Origin: Candidatus Eisenbacteria bacterium
Lineage (GTDB): Bacteria; Desulfobacterota; Binatia; DP-6
DNA length: 49,624 nt
Assembly: GCA_035577985.1 (NCBI GenBank)
Contig: DATJZY010000030.1
Location: 1 to 49,624, forward strand
Reading direction: 5' to 3'
Below are positions 23,155-32,701 of the stretch, piece by piece; position 1 is the first letter of the stretch; every line of letters starts with the position of its first letter. A program made the position numbers and the translations under genes. The notes beneath the pieces are model-generated. The model worked only from the letters and a program-made list of their open reading frames with translations, did no database searches and was not told the DNA's origin.

Positions 23155-25554
23155 ATGTTCTCCCGCCTGATTCTCCTCGCCACCCTGGTCGTCACCGCCG
23201 CCGCAGCCCCGGCTGCGGCCCAGCTCCCGTGCCAGGTGCCGGCGCCAGCCGACAACTCCTGCGTCATCGCGAGCAGCGTGACCATCCCGGTGGGCGTCTA
23301 CGACCTCGGGAACCGCCCCTTCCAGATCAACAACAGCCGGACGATCACCGTGAGCGGCATGGGCACGTTCCAGATCCATGCGGCAGCCGTGACCTTCCAG
23401 CCCGGCGCCCGGATCGTCGCCCCCGGCAACGACGGCACCGTCACCGTCGCCCTGGCGTCCGACACCACCATCGACATCCAGAGCCAGGGCACCAGCAAGT
23501 CGCGCATCGACGTCAGCGGGAACTTCGGCGGCGGCGCGATCGTGCTGACCTCGCAGGGGAATCTGTCGATCGACGGGACGCTCATCGCCAACGCGACGAA
23601 CCTGCTGGGCTTCGGCGGGTCCATCACCATGACGTCGGCGACCGGCAACGTGACCGTCACCGGCGACCCGAGCGAGGGTATCCGATCGCTCGGCAACGCG
23701 CAGGGCGGCGGCGGCGCGATCGAGATCGAGGCGACCCTCGGCTCCGTCCACGTCAACACCCAGCTCGTCGCCAAGGGCGGCGATTGCAGCAGCTGCAGCG
23801 TCGACATCACGGCGGGAACCGACGTCACGACGACCGTCGACGGCGTGGTCGACATGCAGGCCTCGGGCGTCGGCGACGGCGGCTTCCTCACCGTGATCGC
23901 CGGCGGGGTCGTCACCATGAACGGGGACATCCTCGCCAACGGCTCCGGCGACGACATGGACGGCGGCGCCGGCGGCGACATCTCGATCTCCAGCAATGGG
24001 GCGAGCGTCACCACCGCCGGCCGGATCGAGGTGAACGGCGCGTCCCCGGACGGCGACGGCGGAACGTACAGCGTCGACGCCCTGACCGACATCACGCAGA
24101 ACGGTCCCATCTTCGCGCAGAGCGTCGGGTTCGGATCGAGCGACGGCATCGATTTCGACGCCAACGCCAACGTCAATCTCAACGCCGAGATCGATCTCAC
24201 CGCCGACAACTTCGGGGGCGACTTGACGGTCTTCGCCGGCGGGCTCGTCACGGTGGCGGCCCGCGCGCGAACGACGGCCCCCATCGATCCCACGAATCAT
24301 CCCGACGCCCTCGGGGGATCGATCGAGATCGACGCCTGCCAGATCAACGTGACGCCCGCCGGTGACGTGATCGCCACCGGCCCGGGCGGCGATCCGGCGG
24401 GAACGATCTTCTTCAGCGCCAGCACCGGGCTCACCGTGGCGGGCCACCTGACGGCGACCGCGGCGAACCTGTTCGAGTGGCGCACCACCGCCCCGAACGT
24501 CCTGGGCGGCGCGGTCGTGACACCGGCCGCGACCCCGACGCAGAACCTCACGTTGCCGTGCTGCGGCGTCAATTGCACGACCACGACGACGACCACGACC
24601 ACGAGCACGTCGACGACCTCTTCCACCACGACGAGCAGCTCGACGTCGTCGTCCTCGTCGACGTCTTCGAGCTCGTCGACTTCGACCAGCAGCAGCTCGA
24701 CCACGTCGACCTCGCTGCCCGGCGCCACCACATCGACGACGACGTCCACCACCTCGTCGACATCGACATCGACTTCGTCCACCTCGACGTCGTCCAGCAC
24801 CTCGACGTCGACCTCCTCGTCGACGTCCACTTCGAGCTCGTCGACCTCTTCGTCGACGTCGACGACCACTTCGTCCTCGACGTCCACGAGCACCACCACC
24901 TCGACCTCGTCGACCACGATCGTCGGTGCCACGACCTCGACGACGACGTCGACGGTCCCGGTCACCACCTCGTCCTCGTCGACCTCGACGTCGTCGAGCA
25001 CGTCCACCTCGACGTCGACGTCCCCCACGACCACCTCGACGACCACGAGCACCGCGGGGTCTACGACGAGCACATCGTCGTCGACGTCGACTTCCACCTC
25101 CACGTCGACGAGCACCTCGACCAGCACGTCGACCGCGCCACCGACCACGTCGTCGACGAGCGTCGCCAGCACGACCACCAGCTCGACGGCGGTGCCGCCG
25201 ACGACGTCGACGACCGAGCCGCCGCTCACCTGCTTCGACACCGCCATCGGTATCGACGCCGTCCGCTGCCGCGTCGACACGATGAGCCAGTCGGTCGGCA
25301 CCGCGTCGGAGACGGACCTCGGCGGCAAGAAGCTCGCGCGCAAGCTCGCAGCGCTCGTCACGCGGGCGGGCAACCTCGTCGCCGATCCGGTGAAGACCCG
25401 GCGGCTGAAGAAGGCGACCAAGCAGCTGAAGCAGTTCGCGACCAAGCTCGCCAGGGGGCTCGACTCCGGCAAGGTGAACCCGGAGCTCGGCGCGACGCTC
25501 GCCACGCTGGCCGCCGAGGCCCAGTCCGAGCTCGCGGGTCTCATCGCCGGCTGA
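23155..25554 (+). CDS. Large secreted beta-helix protein with a 213-residue Thr/Ser linker and C-terminal helical domain
   Basis: 799 residues. Signal peptide MFSRLILLATLVVTAAAAPA. Residues of about 25-470 are a repetitive strand-rich region (RTITVSGMGTFQIHAAAVTF; GNLSIDGTLIANATN; TSATGNVTVTGDP; VDGVVDMQASG; VTMNGDILANGSG) typical of parallel beta-helix or polymer-type passengers. Residues 475-687 are nearly pure Thr and Ser. From residue 693 to the end lies a 107-residue helical domain (CFDTAIGIDAVRCRVDTMSQ; DLGG; TRRLKKATKQLKQF) closely matching the end of the protein at 20181-21152. The layout suggests a surface-displayed passenger, a stalk and an anchoring or assembly domain; this reading is inferential. 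Confidence 0.8.
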   Translation: MFSRLILLATLVVTAAAAPAAAQLPCQVPAPADNSCVIASSVTIPVGVYDLGNRPFQINNSRTITVSGMGTFQIHAAAVTFQPGARIVAPGNDGTVTVALASDTTIDIQSQGTSKSRIDVSGNFGGGAIVLTSQGNLSIDGTLIANATNLLGFGGSITMTSATGNVTVTGDPSEGIRSLGNAQGGGGAIEIEATLGSVHVNTQLVAKGGDCSSCSVDITAGTDVTTTVDGVVDMQASGVGDGGFLTVIAGGVVTMNGDILANGSGDDMDGGAGGDISISSNGASVTTAGRIEVNGASPDGDGGTYSVDALTDITQNGPIFAQSVGFGSSDGIDFDANANVNLNAEIDLTADNFGGDLTVFAGGLVTVAARARTTAPIDPTNHPDALGGSIEIDACQINVTPAGDVIATGPGGDPAGTIFFSASTGLTVAGHLTATAANLFEWRTTAPNVLGGAVVTPAATPTQNLTLPCCGVNCTTTTTTTTTSTSTTSSTTTSSSTSSSSSTSSSSSTSTSSSSTTSTSLPGATTSTTTSTTSSTSTSTSSTSTSSSTSTSTSSSTSTSSSSTSSSTSTTTSSSTSTSTTTSTSSTTIVGATTSTTTSTVPVTTSSSSTSTSSSTSTSTSTSPTTTSTTTSTAGSTTSTSSSTSTSTSTSTSTSTSTSTAPPTTSSTSVASTTTSSTAVPPTTSTTEPPLTCFDTAIGIDAVRCRVDTMSQSVGTASETDLGGKKLARKLAALVTRAGNLVADPVKTRRLKKATKQLKQFATKLARGLDSGKVNPELGATLATLAAEAQSELAGLIAG
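24577..25215 (+). repeat. Low-complexity Thr/Ser codon tract
   Basis: 639 bases made almost only of ACG, ACC, TCG, TCC and AGC codons, encoding an irregular run of Thr and Ser with a few Ala, Pro, Val and Gly interruptions. No fixed repeat unit is kept; the tract looks like ongoing expansion by slippage and unequal exchange. On the opposite strand it yields a long Asp/Val/Glu frame that is an artefact. In the protein it is probably an extended, possibly O-glycosylated linker. Confidence 0.9.
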
Positions 25555-25556
25555 CC

Positions 25557-25576
25557 CGGCGCCGCGTGCGGCGCCG
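25557..25576. terminator. Bidirectional hairpin between convergent genes
   Basis: CGGCGCCGC, a two-base loop GT, then GCGGCGCCG: a perfect nine-base-pair inverted repeat filling the 24 bases between the stop of the beta-helix protein gene and the stop of the Pol II gene. It suits a shared terminator; no U-tract follows on either strand. Confidence 0.6.
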
Positions 25577-25578
25577 AC

Positions 25579-27882
25579 TCAGAACAAGGACAGCTGCTTG
25601 CGCGCGCCGATCAGCGCGTCGAAGTCGGGACCGGGCACGAAGCGCAGGATCGCCTCGGCGATCGGCCGAAGCTGGTGCTCGACGTAGTGCTCGTGGTCGG
25701 GCGCCGCGGTCGTGCGTCCCACCGGCTCGGGCCCGGCCTTGGTCATGACGTAGCGGACGAGCCGCCGTCCGGTGATGCCCGCCTTGCGCGCGGCCTTCAC
25801 GTGCGGTGGCGTCGTCTTGGTGTAGTCCGCCACGGCCTTTCGGACGGCCTTCCGATACGCCAGCTCGTCGTCGAAGCGTCCGGCGCGGAGCGCGTCGACG
25901 AACTCGCGCACGAAATCGTGCGCCGGCTCGTCGCGCAACAGGCGACCGAGCAACTCGCGCTGGAAGCGGCGCGCGACGGGGCTCCAGTCGCGCCGCACGG
26001 CCTCGAGCCCGACGATGTCGAGCTCGTCGCCGACCAGGCCCGCGTAACGCTTCTTGCTTCCCGCCCCGCTGCCCCGCACCTCGGGCATGAAGAAGCGCTC
26101 GTAGACCTTCTGGAACGCGAGGGAGAGGTGGCTCGTGCACGCGAACTCGCGCTCGAGCGCGGCGCCGACGTGGCGCTCGATCTCGGCGCGCAGGCGCTCG
26201 CCCGCCGCGCGCGCCTCGGCGCCGGAAGCCGCGCCGACGTCGACGAAGAGGGAGTCGGTGTCGCCGTAGATGACGCGATGCCCGCGCGCGGCGACGGCGC
26301 CGGCCGCGAGGCGGATCACGTGCTGGCCCGCCACCGTGATCGCGTTCGCGACCGCCGGCGAGAAGAGCCGCGACGCGGGCGCGCCCAGCACGCCGAAGAG
26401 GGAATTCATGAGGATCTTCGTCGCCTGCGAGGCGATCGGGTCGCCGGCCCGCTTCGCCGCCGCACGCTCGGTCCACAGGCGCGCCACGAGGGCGGGGAGG
26501 ATGCCCTCCTCGCGGGCGAACGTGGCGCCGCTCGGGGACCGCACGACGCCGGCGCCCGCCAGGCGGGCGGCGGTGTGCGAGAGCGGATCGATGTTGAAGG
26601 TGCGGATCAGGCTCGGGTACAGGCTCGTGAAGTCGAACACGAGGATGTGGCGGTAGAGCCCGGGCGCCGAATCCATCACGAGTCCGCCCGTGATCTGGAA
26701 GTCGCCCGCCGCTTCGACGTCGACCGACGGCGCCACGCGCCCGCGCGAGCGCAGCGCGCCCAGGTAGAGCGAGTCGATGGCGGCGATCTGCGCGCTCACG
26801 CGGTCGAGCTGCATCCCGGTCATGCGGCTGCGCTGGACCGTCAGCTCGACCAGCTTCGTCCTGGCGAGGATCTCGAGCACGAGCTGGGCATCGACCAGAT
26901 TGTAGGCCGCGAGCTTCGCCGGATCGTCGCGGTAGGCCGCTTCGATCTCCGCGCCGCGATCGTCGCCGGTGATCAGCTTGCCCTTGCCGAGGATCGCCTG
27001 CGCCGCGGTGTCGAGGCGATAGTCCTCGAGCCGGATGTACGAGCTGCGCAGGAGCGCCAGGCCGTCGAGCACGACACGCCCGCACAGCGTCGCCCGGGGC
27101 TCGCGTGTGAAGCTCTGGTCGCGCTGGATGTCGACCTCATCCTCGTTGCGCCCGAGCGCCAGCCGGACGCCCAGACGGCGGGCGTGGCGCTGCAAGGTCG
27201 AGAGATCGAACTCGACGACGCTCCAGCCGGTGAGAACGTCCGGGTCGGCCTCGCGCACGTGCGCGACGAAGCGCTCGAGGAGCTGCCGCTCGTCGGGCAC
27301 GACCTCGGCACCCGCGATCGGCCCCTTGCCGACCATGAACACCCGGTCGCCGCCCGTGCCACTGGTGGCGATCGAGTAGAGCTGCCGCCCGTCGAGGCTC
27401 GTCTCGATGTCGAATGAGAGCACCCGCAGCGCCGGCGTCCAGTCGGCCGGGACGATCTCGGGATCGTGGTAGACGCGCCCCACGCCCGCCCGCCGCTCGA
27501 ACGGGCCCTCGACCGAGAAGGCGCCGCGGATGCCGCGATCGATGAGGTAGCGGTACGCGAAGCGCACGTCGGCCTCGAACGTCGGCACGCCGGCGGCGGC
27601 GAGGCGGCGCCGCAGGACCGGTACGTCCGCCGGCGCGTCGACCTCGACCCGATCGACGGGGGCACCTTCGAACGTGGTGAGCGACGTGTCGACGCACGTG
27701 CGGTCGGGGAGCGCGCCGCGCATCTTCGCCCGATCGCTCGTGCGGACGAAGAAGTACGGCCGCACCCGCGTGTCGACGACCAGCGCCGGCTCGCCCGACT
27801 CGAGCACCGCATACAGGTGCACGTGCGGTCGCCCGCCGATCACCCGGTAGGTCGGTGTCAGTACGAAGCCGCGCACGGCCAC
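25579..27882 (-). CDS. polB: DNA polymerase II (family B) with proofreading exonuclease
   Basis: 767 residues, near the usual size for Pol II. The exonuclease domain shows LSFDIETSLDGRQLY (Exo I, about residue 155), WSVVEFDLSTLQRHA (Exo II region) and YNLVDAQLVLEI (Exo III). The polymerase domain has VFDFTSLYPSLIRTFNIDP (motif A, about 415), KILMNSLFGVLG (motif B) and VIYGDTDSLFVDVG (motif C, about 538), then KKRYAGLVGDELD. Catalytic Asp residues are all present. The enzyme restarts and bypasses damaged forks. The start is a GTG at 27882, 47 bp from the divergent amidase. With the imu cassette, it makes this window rich in translesion functions. Confidence 0.95.
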   Translation of the reverse strand: MAVRGFVLTPTYRVIGGRPHVHLYAVLESGEPALVVDTRVRPYFFVRTSDRAKMRGALPDRTCVDTSLTTFEGAPVDRVEVDAPADVPVLRRRLAAAGVPTFEADVRFAYRYLIDRGIRGAFSVEGPFERRAGVGRVYHDPEIVPADWTPALRVLSFDIETSLDGRQLYSIATSGTGGDRVFMVGKGPIAGAEVVPDERQLLERFVAHVREADPDVLTGWSVVEFDLSTLQRHARRLGVRLALGRNEDEVDIQRDQSFTREPRATLCGRVVLDGLALLRSSYIRLEDYRLDTAAQAILGKGKLITGDDRGAEIEAAYRDDPAKLAAYNLVDAQLVLEILARTKLVELTVQRSRMTGMQLDRVSAQIAAIDSLYLGALRSRGRVAPSVDVEAAGDFQITGGLVMDSAPGLYRHILVFDFTSLYPSLIRTFNIDPLSHTAARLAGAGVVRSPSGATFAREEGILPALVARLWTERAAAKRAGDPIASQATKILMNSLFGVLGAPASRLFSPAVANAITVAGQHVIRLAAGAVAARGHRVIYGDTDSLFVDVGAASGAEARAAGERLRAEIERHVGAALEREFACTSHLSLAFQKVYERFFMPEVRGSGAGSKKRYAGLVGDELDIVGLEAVRRDWSPVARRFQRELLGRLLRDEPAHDFVREFVDALRAGRFDDELAYRKAVRKAVADYTKTTPPHVKAARKAGITGRRLVRYVMTKAGPEPVGRTTAAPDHEHYVEHQLRPIAEAILRFVPGPDFDALIGARKQLSLF

Positions 27883-27929
27883 GATCGGGGGCTGCCCTCC
27901 ATGCCCGCGAAGGAGTAGATACCCTTCCC

Positions 27930-29321
27930 GTGCCCGACGCGAGGCTCACCCGCCTGACGCTCGCCGAGGCCGCGGACCTCCTGCGGCGCGGCTCTCTGTC
28001 GCCGGTGGAGCTGTGCGAAGCCGCCCTGGCTCGCGTCGACGCGATCGACCCGGAGCTCAACTCGTTCACGACCCGGGTTCGCGCGGACGTCGCGCTCGTC
28101 GCCGCGCGCGAGGCGGAGCGTGAGATCGCCGCGGGCCGCCATCGCGGGCCGCTCCATGGCATCCCGGTCGGAGTGAAGGACCTGATCGACACGGCGGGTC
28201 TGCGCACGACGTACGGGTCCGGTATCTTCCGCGACTACGTCCCGAACCGCGACGGCGCCGTGCCGGCGCGGCTGCGCGAAGCGGGCGCCGTGCTCCTCGG
28301 CAAGACGGCGACGCACGAGTTCGGGATGGGCATCACGACCAACAACCACTTCTTCGGCCCGACGCGGAACCCGTGGCGCCGCGAGCACGTGCCCGGCGGA
28401 TCGAGCGGCGGCGCGGCGGCCGCGACCGCGGCCGAGCTCGGCACCTGGCAGGTCGGCACCGACGGCGGCGGCTCGATCCGCATCCCGGCCGCGTTCTGCG
28501 GCGTCGTGGGGTTGAAGCCCACGCTCGGGCTCATCAGCAATCGCGGCCAGTTCGGGAACGGCAACGTGTCGTTCTCGGTGCCCGGCCCGATCGCCCGCAC
28601 GGTGCGCGACGCGGCGATCGCGGCGCAGGCGCTCGCGGGCTTCGATCCGGAGTACGCGTACGCGCGCGCCGGAGATCCACCCGATCTGCTCGCCGACCTC
28701 GAGCGCGGCGTGCGCGGGCTGCGGGTGGGAACGAGTCCCGATCTCATGCCCGCCCCCGATCCTGCCGTGCACGCGGCCTACGACGGCGCGCTCGACCGGC
28801 TGCAGGCGCTCGGGGCGGCGATCGCGGAGGTCCGCATGCCGCATCACGACCTCCTCTTCGGCGTGACGTTCGCCGTCTTCGCCATCGAGGGCGGCAACCA
28901 GACGCGCGAGCTGATCGGCGATCGCCCACGTGTGTTCTCGCCCGAGGTCGAGCGCCTCATGGTCGATCCGCCCACCGACGCGGGAGTGTGGGCGCGTGCC
29001 GTGCGCGATCGCCAGTGGGTGGCGCACGACTACACCGCGGCCTTCCGCGACGTGGACGTGCTCGTGACGCCGACGGCGCCGTGCCCCGCCCCACGCATCG
29101 ACGAGGACGGCGGGTCACACGTCTTCCGCGTCGTGCCGTACACCGCCGCGATCAACATGGTCGGGCTGCCCGCCGTGTCGATCCCGATGGGAATGGACCG
29201 CGGGCTTCCGCTGGGGCTCCAGATCATCGGGCCACACGGCGCCGACGGGCTCGTCCTCCGCGTCGCGCACGCCCTCGAGCAGGACTCGCCCGCGCACCGC
29301 GTCCAGCGGCCACCCATCTAG
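27930..29321 (+). CDS. Amidase-signature family amidase
   Basis: 463 residues. The Ser-cisSer-Lys triad of the family is visible: HGIPVGVKDLIDTAGLRT (Lys at about residue 81), VPGGSSGGAAAA (cis-Ser about 157) and TDGGGSIRIPAAFCGVVGLK (nucleophile Ser about 181). Upstream LTLAEAADLLRRGSLSPVEL and downstream LPAVSIPMGMDRGLPLGLQI are equally typical. It hydrolyses carboxamides to acid plus ammonia. The GatA-like substitution pattern is not decisive and no gatB/gatC is nearby, so a stand-alone amidase is more likely than tRNA amidotransferase. The GTG at 27930 is the best start; AAGGAG lies upstream but a little far. Confidence 0.9.
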   Translation: MPDARLTRLTLAEAADLLRRGSLSPVELCEAALARVDAIDPELNSFTTRVRADVALVAAREAEREIAAGRHRGPLHGIPVGVKDLIDTAGLRTTYGSGIFRDYVPNRDGAVPARLREAGAVLLGKTATHEFGMGITTNNHFFGPTRNPWRREHVPGGSSGGAAAATAAELGTWQVGTDGGGSIRIPAAFCGVVGLKPTLGLISNRGQFGNGNVSFSVPGPIARTVRDAAIAAQALAGFDPEYAYARAGDPPDLLADLERGVRGLRVGTSPDLMPAPDPAVHAAYDGALDRLQALGAAIAEVRMPHHDLLFGVTFAVFAIEGGNQTRELIGDRPRVFSPEVERLMVDPPTDAGVWARAVRDRQWVAHDYTAAFRDVDVLVTPTAPCPAPRIDEDGGSHVFRVVPYTAAINMVGLPAVSIPMGMDRGLPLGLQIIGPHGADGLVLRVAHALEQDSPAHRVQRPPI

Positions 29322-29329
29322 TAACGGGG

Positions 29330-32300
29330 TCAAGCGGGCGCGGCGACCAGGCCGGGCGACGCGGGAAGCCGTTCGAGGCGCGGCCGGTAGCGTCCCAGCC
29401 CGACCTCGTCGCAGAGCGCGAAGGCGCGCGCGACCTGCGCCTCGTCCGGAAGCTCGCCCCGCCGCACGGCGATCTCCGCCAGGCCGAGGATCGTTCCGAC
29501 CACGACCGAGCGCGCGCCGATCGCCTCGGCGATCGCGAGCCCGTCCCGGTACGCCGCCTCGGCCCGATCGAGGCGGCCGAGCCGCTGCATGACGTCGCCG
29601 AACGCGACCGCGACGAACGCCTGCCGGAGACGGCCACCGACGACGCCGTAGAGCGACTCGGCGTGCGCCTCCGCCCGCGCGACGTCACCGACGGCGAGCA
29701 GCGCCTCCGCGACGAAGCGGACGTTCAGCTGCATGAAGCCGGCCGCGGCGAGGCCCTTCTCGATGCAGTCGACGTAGTAGGCCGCATCGACCGACTCGCC
29801 GAGCTCGACGCGCGCGATCAGCGCCACCGACGCGACGGCCGGGAACACGTTCAGGTTCCCGATCTCCTCGCCGATGGCGAGGCTCTCGTCGGCAAACTGC
29901 TTCGCCTTCGCGTACTCGCCCCGCAGGCAGTGGATGACGCCCAGGATCGACGTGCTCGCGCAGCGGATGGTCCGGTTCTGCACCCGCTCGCCCAGAACGA
30001 GCGTCTCGCCCACGTGCCGGAGCGCACCGGCGAGATCGTCGCTCGCGTAGAGCAGGACGTCTTTCACCCAGCGGGCGCTCAGGTAGAGGTCACCGGGACG
30101 CTCGGGATCCTCGTTCGCCTCCATGGCGGCGAGCATCGGATCGAGACGAGCGCGCGCCTGCTCGAAACGGCCGTCGATGACGTAGTTGATGCAGATGCCG
30201 CGTACGATGCGCGCGGCCGCGAGGCGGAGGCCCTTCTTCTCGGCGATCTCGAGCCCGCGCTCGGCGAGCGCGAGGCCGCGCGCGAACTCGCGCCCGTCGC
30301 GCGTCATCGTCATGACGCCGAGCATGTAGTAGAAGGCCGCGAGCGACTCCGTGTCGTGGAAGTGCTCGGCGAGCTCGCGCCCGCGGACGGCCGCGCGCGC
30401 CGCTTCGTCGACCAGCGGCAGACCGAAAGCCACGACGAGGCGCGAGAGGCTTCCGGTGGCTTCGAGCGCCAGGCGCAGGAACCGATCGTCCTGCAGCTCG
30501 CCATACGCCGCCTCGGCGGCTTCCCATCCGCGCCGGTAGAAGTCGGCCGCGGCGGCATACGACGGCACGCTCTCGGCGGCGCGCGCCGCCTGCAGGAACG
30601 CCTCGGCCGCATGGCCGCGGTGGTCGGTGCGCGACCAGTGGTGCGCGAGCAGCGCCGCACGCTCCGGCCCGGCGCCCGGCTGGCCGTCGAGATAGCGCGC
30701 CACGCGCTCGTGCAGCTGCCGCCGCTGGCGCATCAGCAGGCCCTCGTAGGCGATCTCCTGCGTGAGGCTCTCGCCGAAGCGCAGCTCGTCGCCGCCGGCC
30801 GAACCCTTGCGGTGGAGTACGCCGCGGCGTGCCAGATCCTCGAGCTCGCGCGCGACGTCGATGTTCTCGTCGGCGAGGAGGTCCGCCAGATGCGCGCTGC
30901 GGAACTGGCGTCCCAGCACCGACGCCACCTGGATCACGCGCTTGGCCTGCGGACCCAGGCGGTCGAGCCGCGCCGCCACGACCTCGTGGATGGTGCCTGG
31001 AATGGGGACCTCCGCGAGAGGGCGCACGAGGTGCACGCCGGCGCCGTTCTTCTGGAGGTGTCCCTCCTCCACCAGACCCCGCACCAGCTCCTCGGCGAAG
31101 AACGGACTGCCCGCGGCCTTGCCGACCAGCACCGTCTCGAGCTCGCTCGGGAGCGGCCCGCCCGCCACGGCCCGGATGATCTCGACGATCTCGCCCGAGT
31201 CGAGCCGCGCGAGGTGGAGCTTCTCGACCGCCGCCGGAACGCGCCATTTCGCCTGCTCGCCGTCCGGCCGGTGCGTGACCAGCAGGAGCACGCGGGCGCT
31301 GGCCAGGCGCTTCAAGAGCACGCCCAGCAGCTCGCGCGACGGCTCGTCGATCCAATGGAGGTCCTCGACCGCGAGGACGACCGGGGCCCGGTGGCTCTGT
31401 CCGAGCACGATCTGCGCGACCGCGTCGGACACCTCCCGCTTGAACGCCTCGCCGGGGAGATCGGTCTGGGCGCCACCGGGTAGGGACAAGAACTGCGACA
31501 GGAGCGGGAACATGCGCTCGATGTGCCCGTACTCGAGGCCGACCTTGGTCGCGAGCTTCTCATGCGCCGCGTCTGCGGTGTCGTCGTTCACGAGCCCGAA
31601 GAAGTTCCGGAGCATCGAGAGGATCGGGTAGTAGGGCACGATCTGGTTCATCGAGGAGCAGCGGCCCTCGAGGAACACGACGGGACGATCGCCGAGCCGG
31701 CGCCGGAACTCGTAGACGAGACGCGACTTCCCCATGCCCGCGTCGCCCACGATCGCGACCACCTGGAGCGCGCGCGTCGCGAGCTGTTCGTAAGCGGCGT
31801 CGAGCCGGTCGAGCTCGGCGTGCCGCCCGACGAACGGCGTGAGGCCGCGCTCGGCGGCGCGGATCATCGGCGACGTGGTGGCGGTGCGGCCCAGCACCTC
31901 GTAGGCCGTGACGGGCTCGCTCTTGCCCCTCACGTCGAGCGGACCGGTGGGCTCGACCACGAAGAAGCCGCGCACCAGACGGTAGGTCGCCTCGCTCACC
32001 AGGATGCTGCCCGGCTTGGCGAGCGTCTGCAGCCGCGCGGCCAGGTTCGTCGTGTCGCCGATCGCCGTGTAGTCCATCTTGAAGCTGTTGCCGACGGTGC
32101 CGACGACGACCGGTCCGGTGTGGATGCCGATGCGCGCCTGCAGCTCGATGCCGCGCTCGCCGCGAACCGTCTCCGCGAGCCCGCCGAGCGTTTCGCGGAT
32201 CGCGAGCGCGGCGCGGATGGCGCGCCGCGGGTCGTCCTCGTGCGCGACCGGCGCGCCGAAGAGCGCCATGAGCCCATCGCCCGCGAGCGTGTTGACGATG

Positions 32301-32659
32301 CCGGCGAAGCGGTAGACCTCGGGAAAGACCCGCTCGAGATAGCGCTCTATGATCTCGCGATACTCCTCGGGGTCGAGACGCTCGGCGATCGCGGTCGACC
32401 CCACGAGATCGCAGAACAGCACCGTCACCTGCTTGCGCTCGCCCTCGACGGCGGCCGTCGGTAGCGCGGGCGCGGCAGGCAGGGGCGGCGCGGCGTCCGC
32501 GGCGGCCGGCCTCACCGCCTGTCCGCACTGCGGGCAGAACCGGAACTGCGGCTCGAGCGCGCCCCCGCAGTTGTGGCAGCGCAGGACCGCGGGCGTCCCG
32601 CACATCGGGCAGAACGCCTTGCCAGGAATCAGATCGGCGTCGCAGGCGACGCAGCGCAC
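29330..32659 (-). CDS. Class III cyclase/AAA ATPase/TPR regulator with N-terminal zinc ribbons
   Basis: 1109 residues. Two zinc ribbons come first (CVACDADLIPGKAFCPMC; CHNCGGALEPQFRFCPQC). Residues of about 73-260 are a class III nucleotide cyclase domain (VTVLFCDLVGSTAIAERLD; NTLAGDGLMALFGAPVAHED; RIGIHTGPVVVGTVGN; YTAIGDTTNLAARLQ). Then an AAA ATPase with Walker A GDAGMGKSRL (about residue 303) and APVVLAVEDLHWIDEPS as Walker B. The last 400 residues are helical TPR-like repeats. The protein class senses an unknown signal and is widespread in soil bacteria. The start is a GTG at 32659. It stands alone between the amidase and a divergent-looking small secreted protein gene on the same strand. 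Confidence 0.9.
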   Translation of the reverse strand: MRCVACDADLIPGKAFCPMCGTPAVLRCHNCGGALEPQFRFCPQCGQAVRPAAADAAPPLPAAPALPTAAVEGERKQVTVLFCDLVGSTAIAERLDPEEYREIIERYLERVFPEVYRFAGIVNTLAGDGLMALFGAPVAHEDDPRRAIRAALAIRETLGGLAETVRGERGIELQARIGIHTGPVVVGTVGNSFKMDYTAIGDTTNLAARLQTLAKPGSILVSEATYRLVRGFFVVEPTGPLDVRGKSEPVTAYEVLGRTATTSPMIRAAERGLTPFVGRHAELDRLDAAYEQLATRALQVVAIVGDAGMGKSRLVYEFRRRLGDRPVVFLEGRCSSMNQIVPYYPILSMLRNFFGLVNDDTADAAHEKLATKVGLEYGHIERMFPLLSQFLSLPGGAQTDLPGEAFKREVSDAVAQIVLGQSHRAPVVLAVEDLHWIDEPSRELLGVLLKRLASARVLLLVTHRPDGEQAKWRVPAAVEKLHLARLDSGEIVEIIRAVAGGPLPSELETVLVGKAAGSPFFAEELVRGLVEEGHLQKNGAGVHLVRPLAEVPIPGTIHEVVAARLDRLGPQAKRVIQVASVLGRQFRSAHLADLLADENIDVARELEDLARRGVLHRKGSAGGDELRFGESLTQEIAYEGLLMRQRRQLHERVARYLDGQPGAGPERAALLAHHWSRTDHRGHAAEAFLQAARAAESVPSYAAAADFYRRGWEAAEAAYGELQDDRFLRLALEATGSLSRLVVAFGLPLVDEAARAAVRGRELAEHFHDTESLAAFYYMLGVMTMTRDGREFARGLALAERGLEIAEKKGLRLAAARIVRGICINYVIDGRFEQARARLDPMLAAMEANEDPERPGDLYLSARWVKDVLLYASDDLAGALRHVGETLVLGERVQNRTIRCASTSILGVIHCLRGEYAKAKQFADESLAIGEEIGNLNVFPAVASVALIARVELGESVDAAYYVDCIEKGLAAAGFMQLNVRFVAEALLAVGDVARAEAHAESLYGVVGGRLRQAFVAVAFGDVMQRLGRLDRAEAAYRDGLAIAEAIGARSVVVGTILGLAEIAVRRGELPDEAQVARAFALCDEVGLGRYRPRLERLPASPGLVAAPA

Positions 32660-32701
32660 AATGGCGCGCTATGCTGCGGCGCGATGCGTGTCAACGCAGC
32701 T

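Noticed and set aside
24577..25215. Possible CRISPR-like or minisatellite array
   Set aside because: No constant repeat and spacer lengths; it is an open coding frame of Thr and Ser codons.
24297..25544. 415-codon minus-strand frame rich in Asp, Val and Glu
   Set aside because: It is the antisense reading of Thr/Ser codons in the linker of the beta-helix protein and has no other protein-like features.
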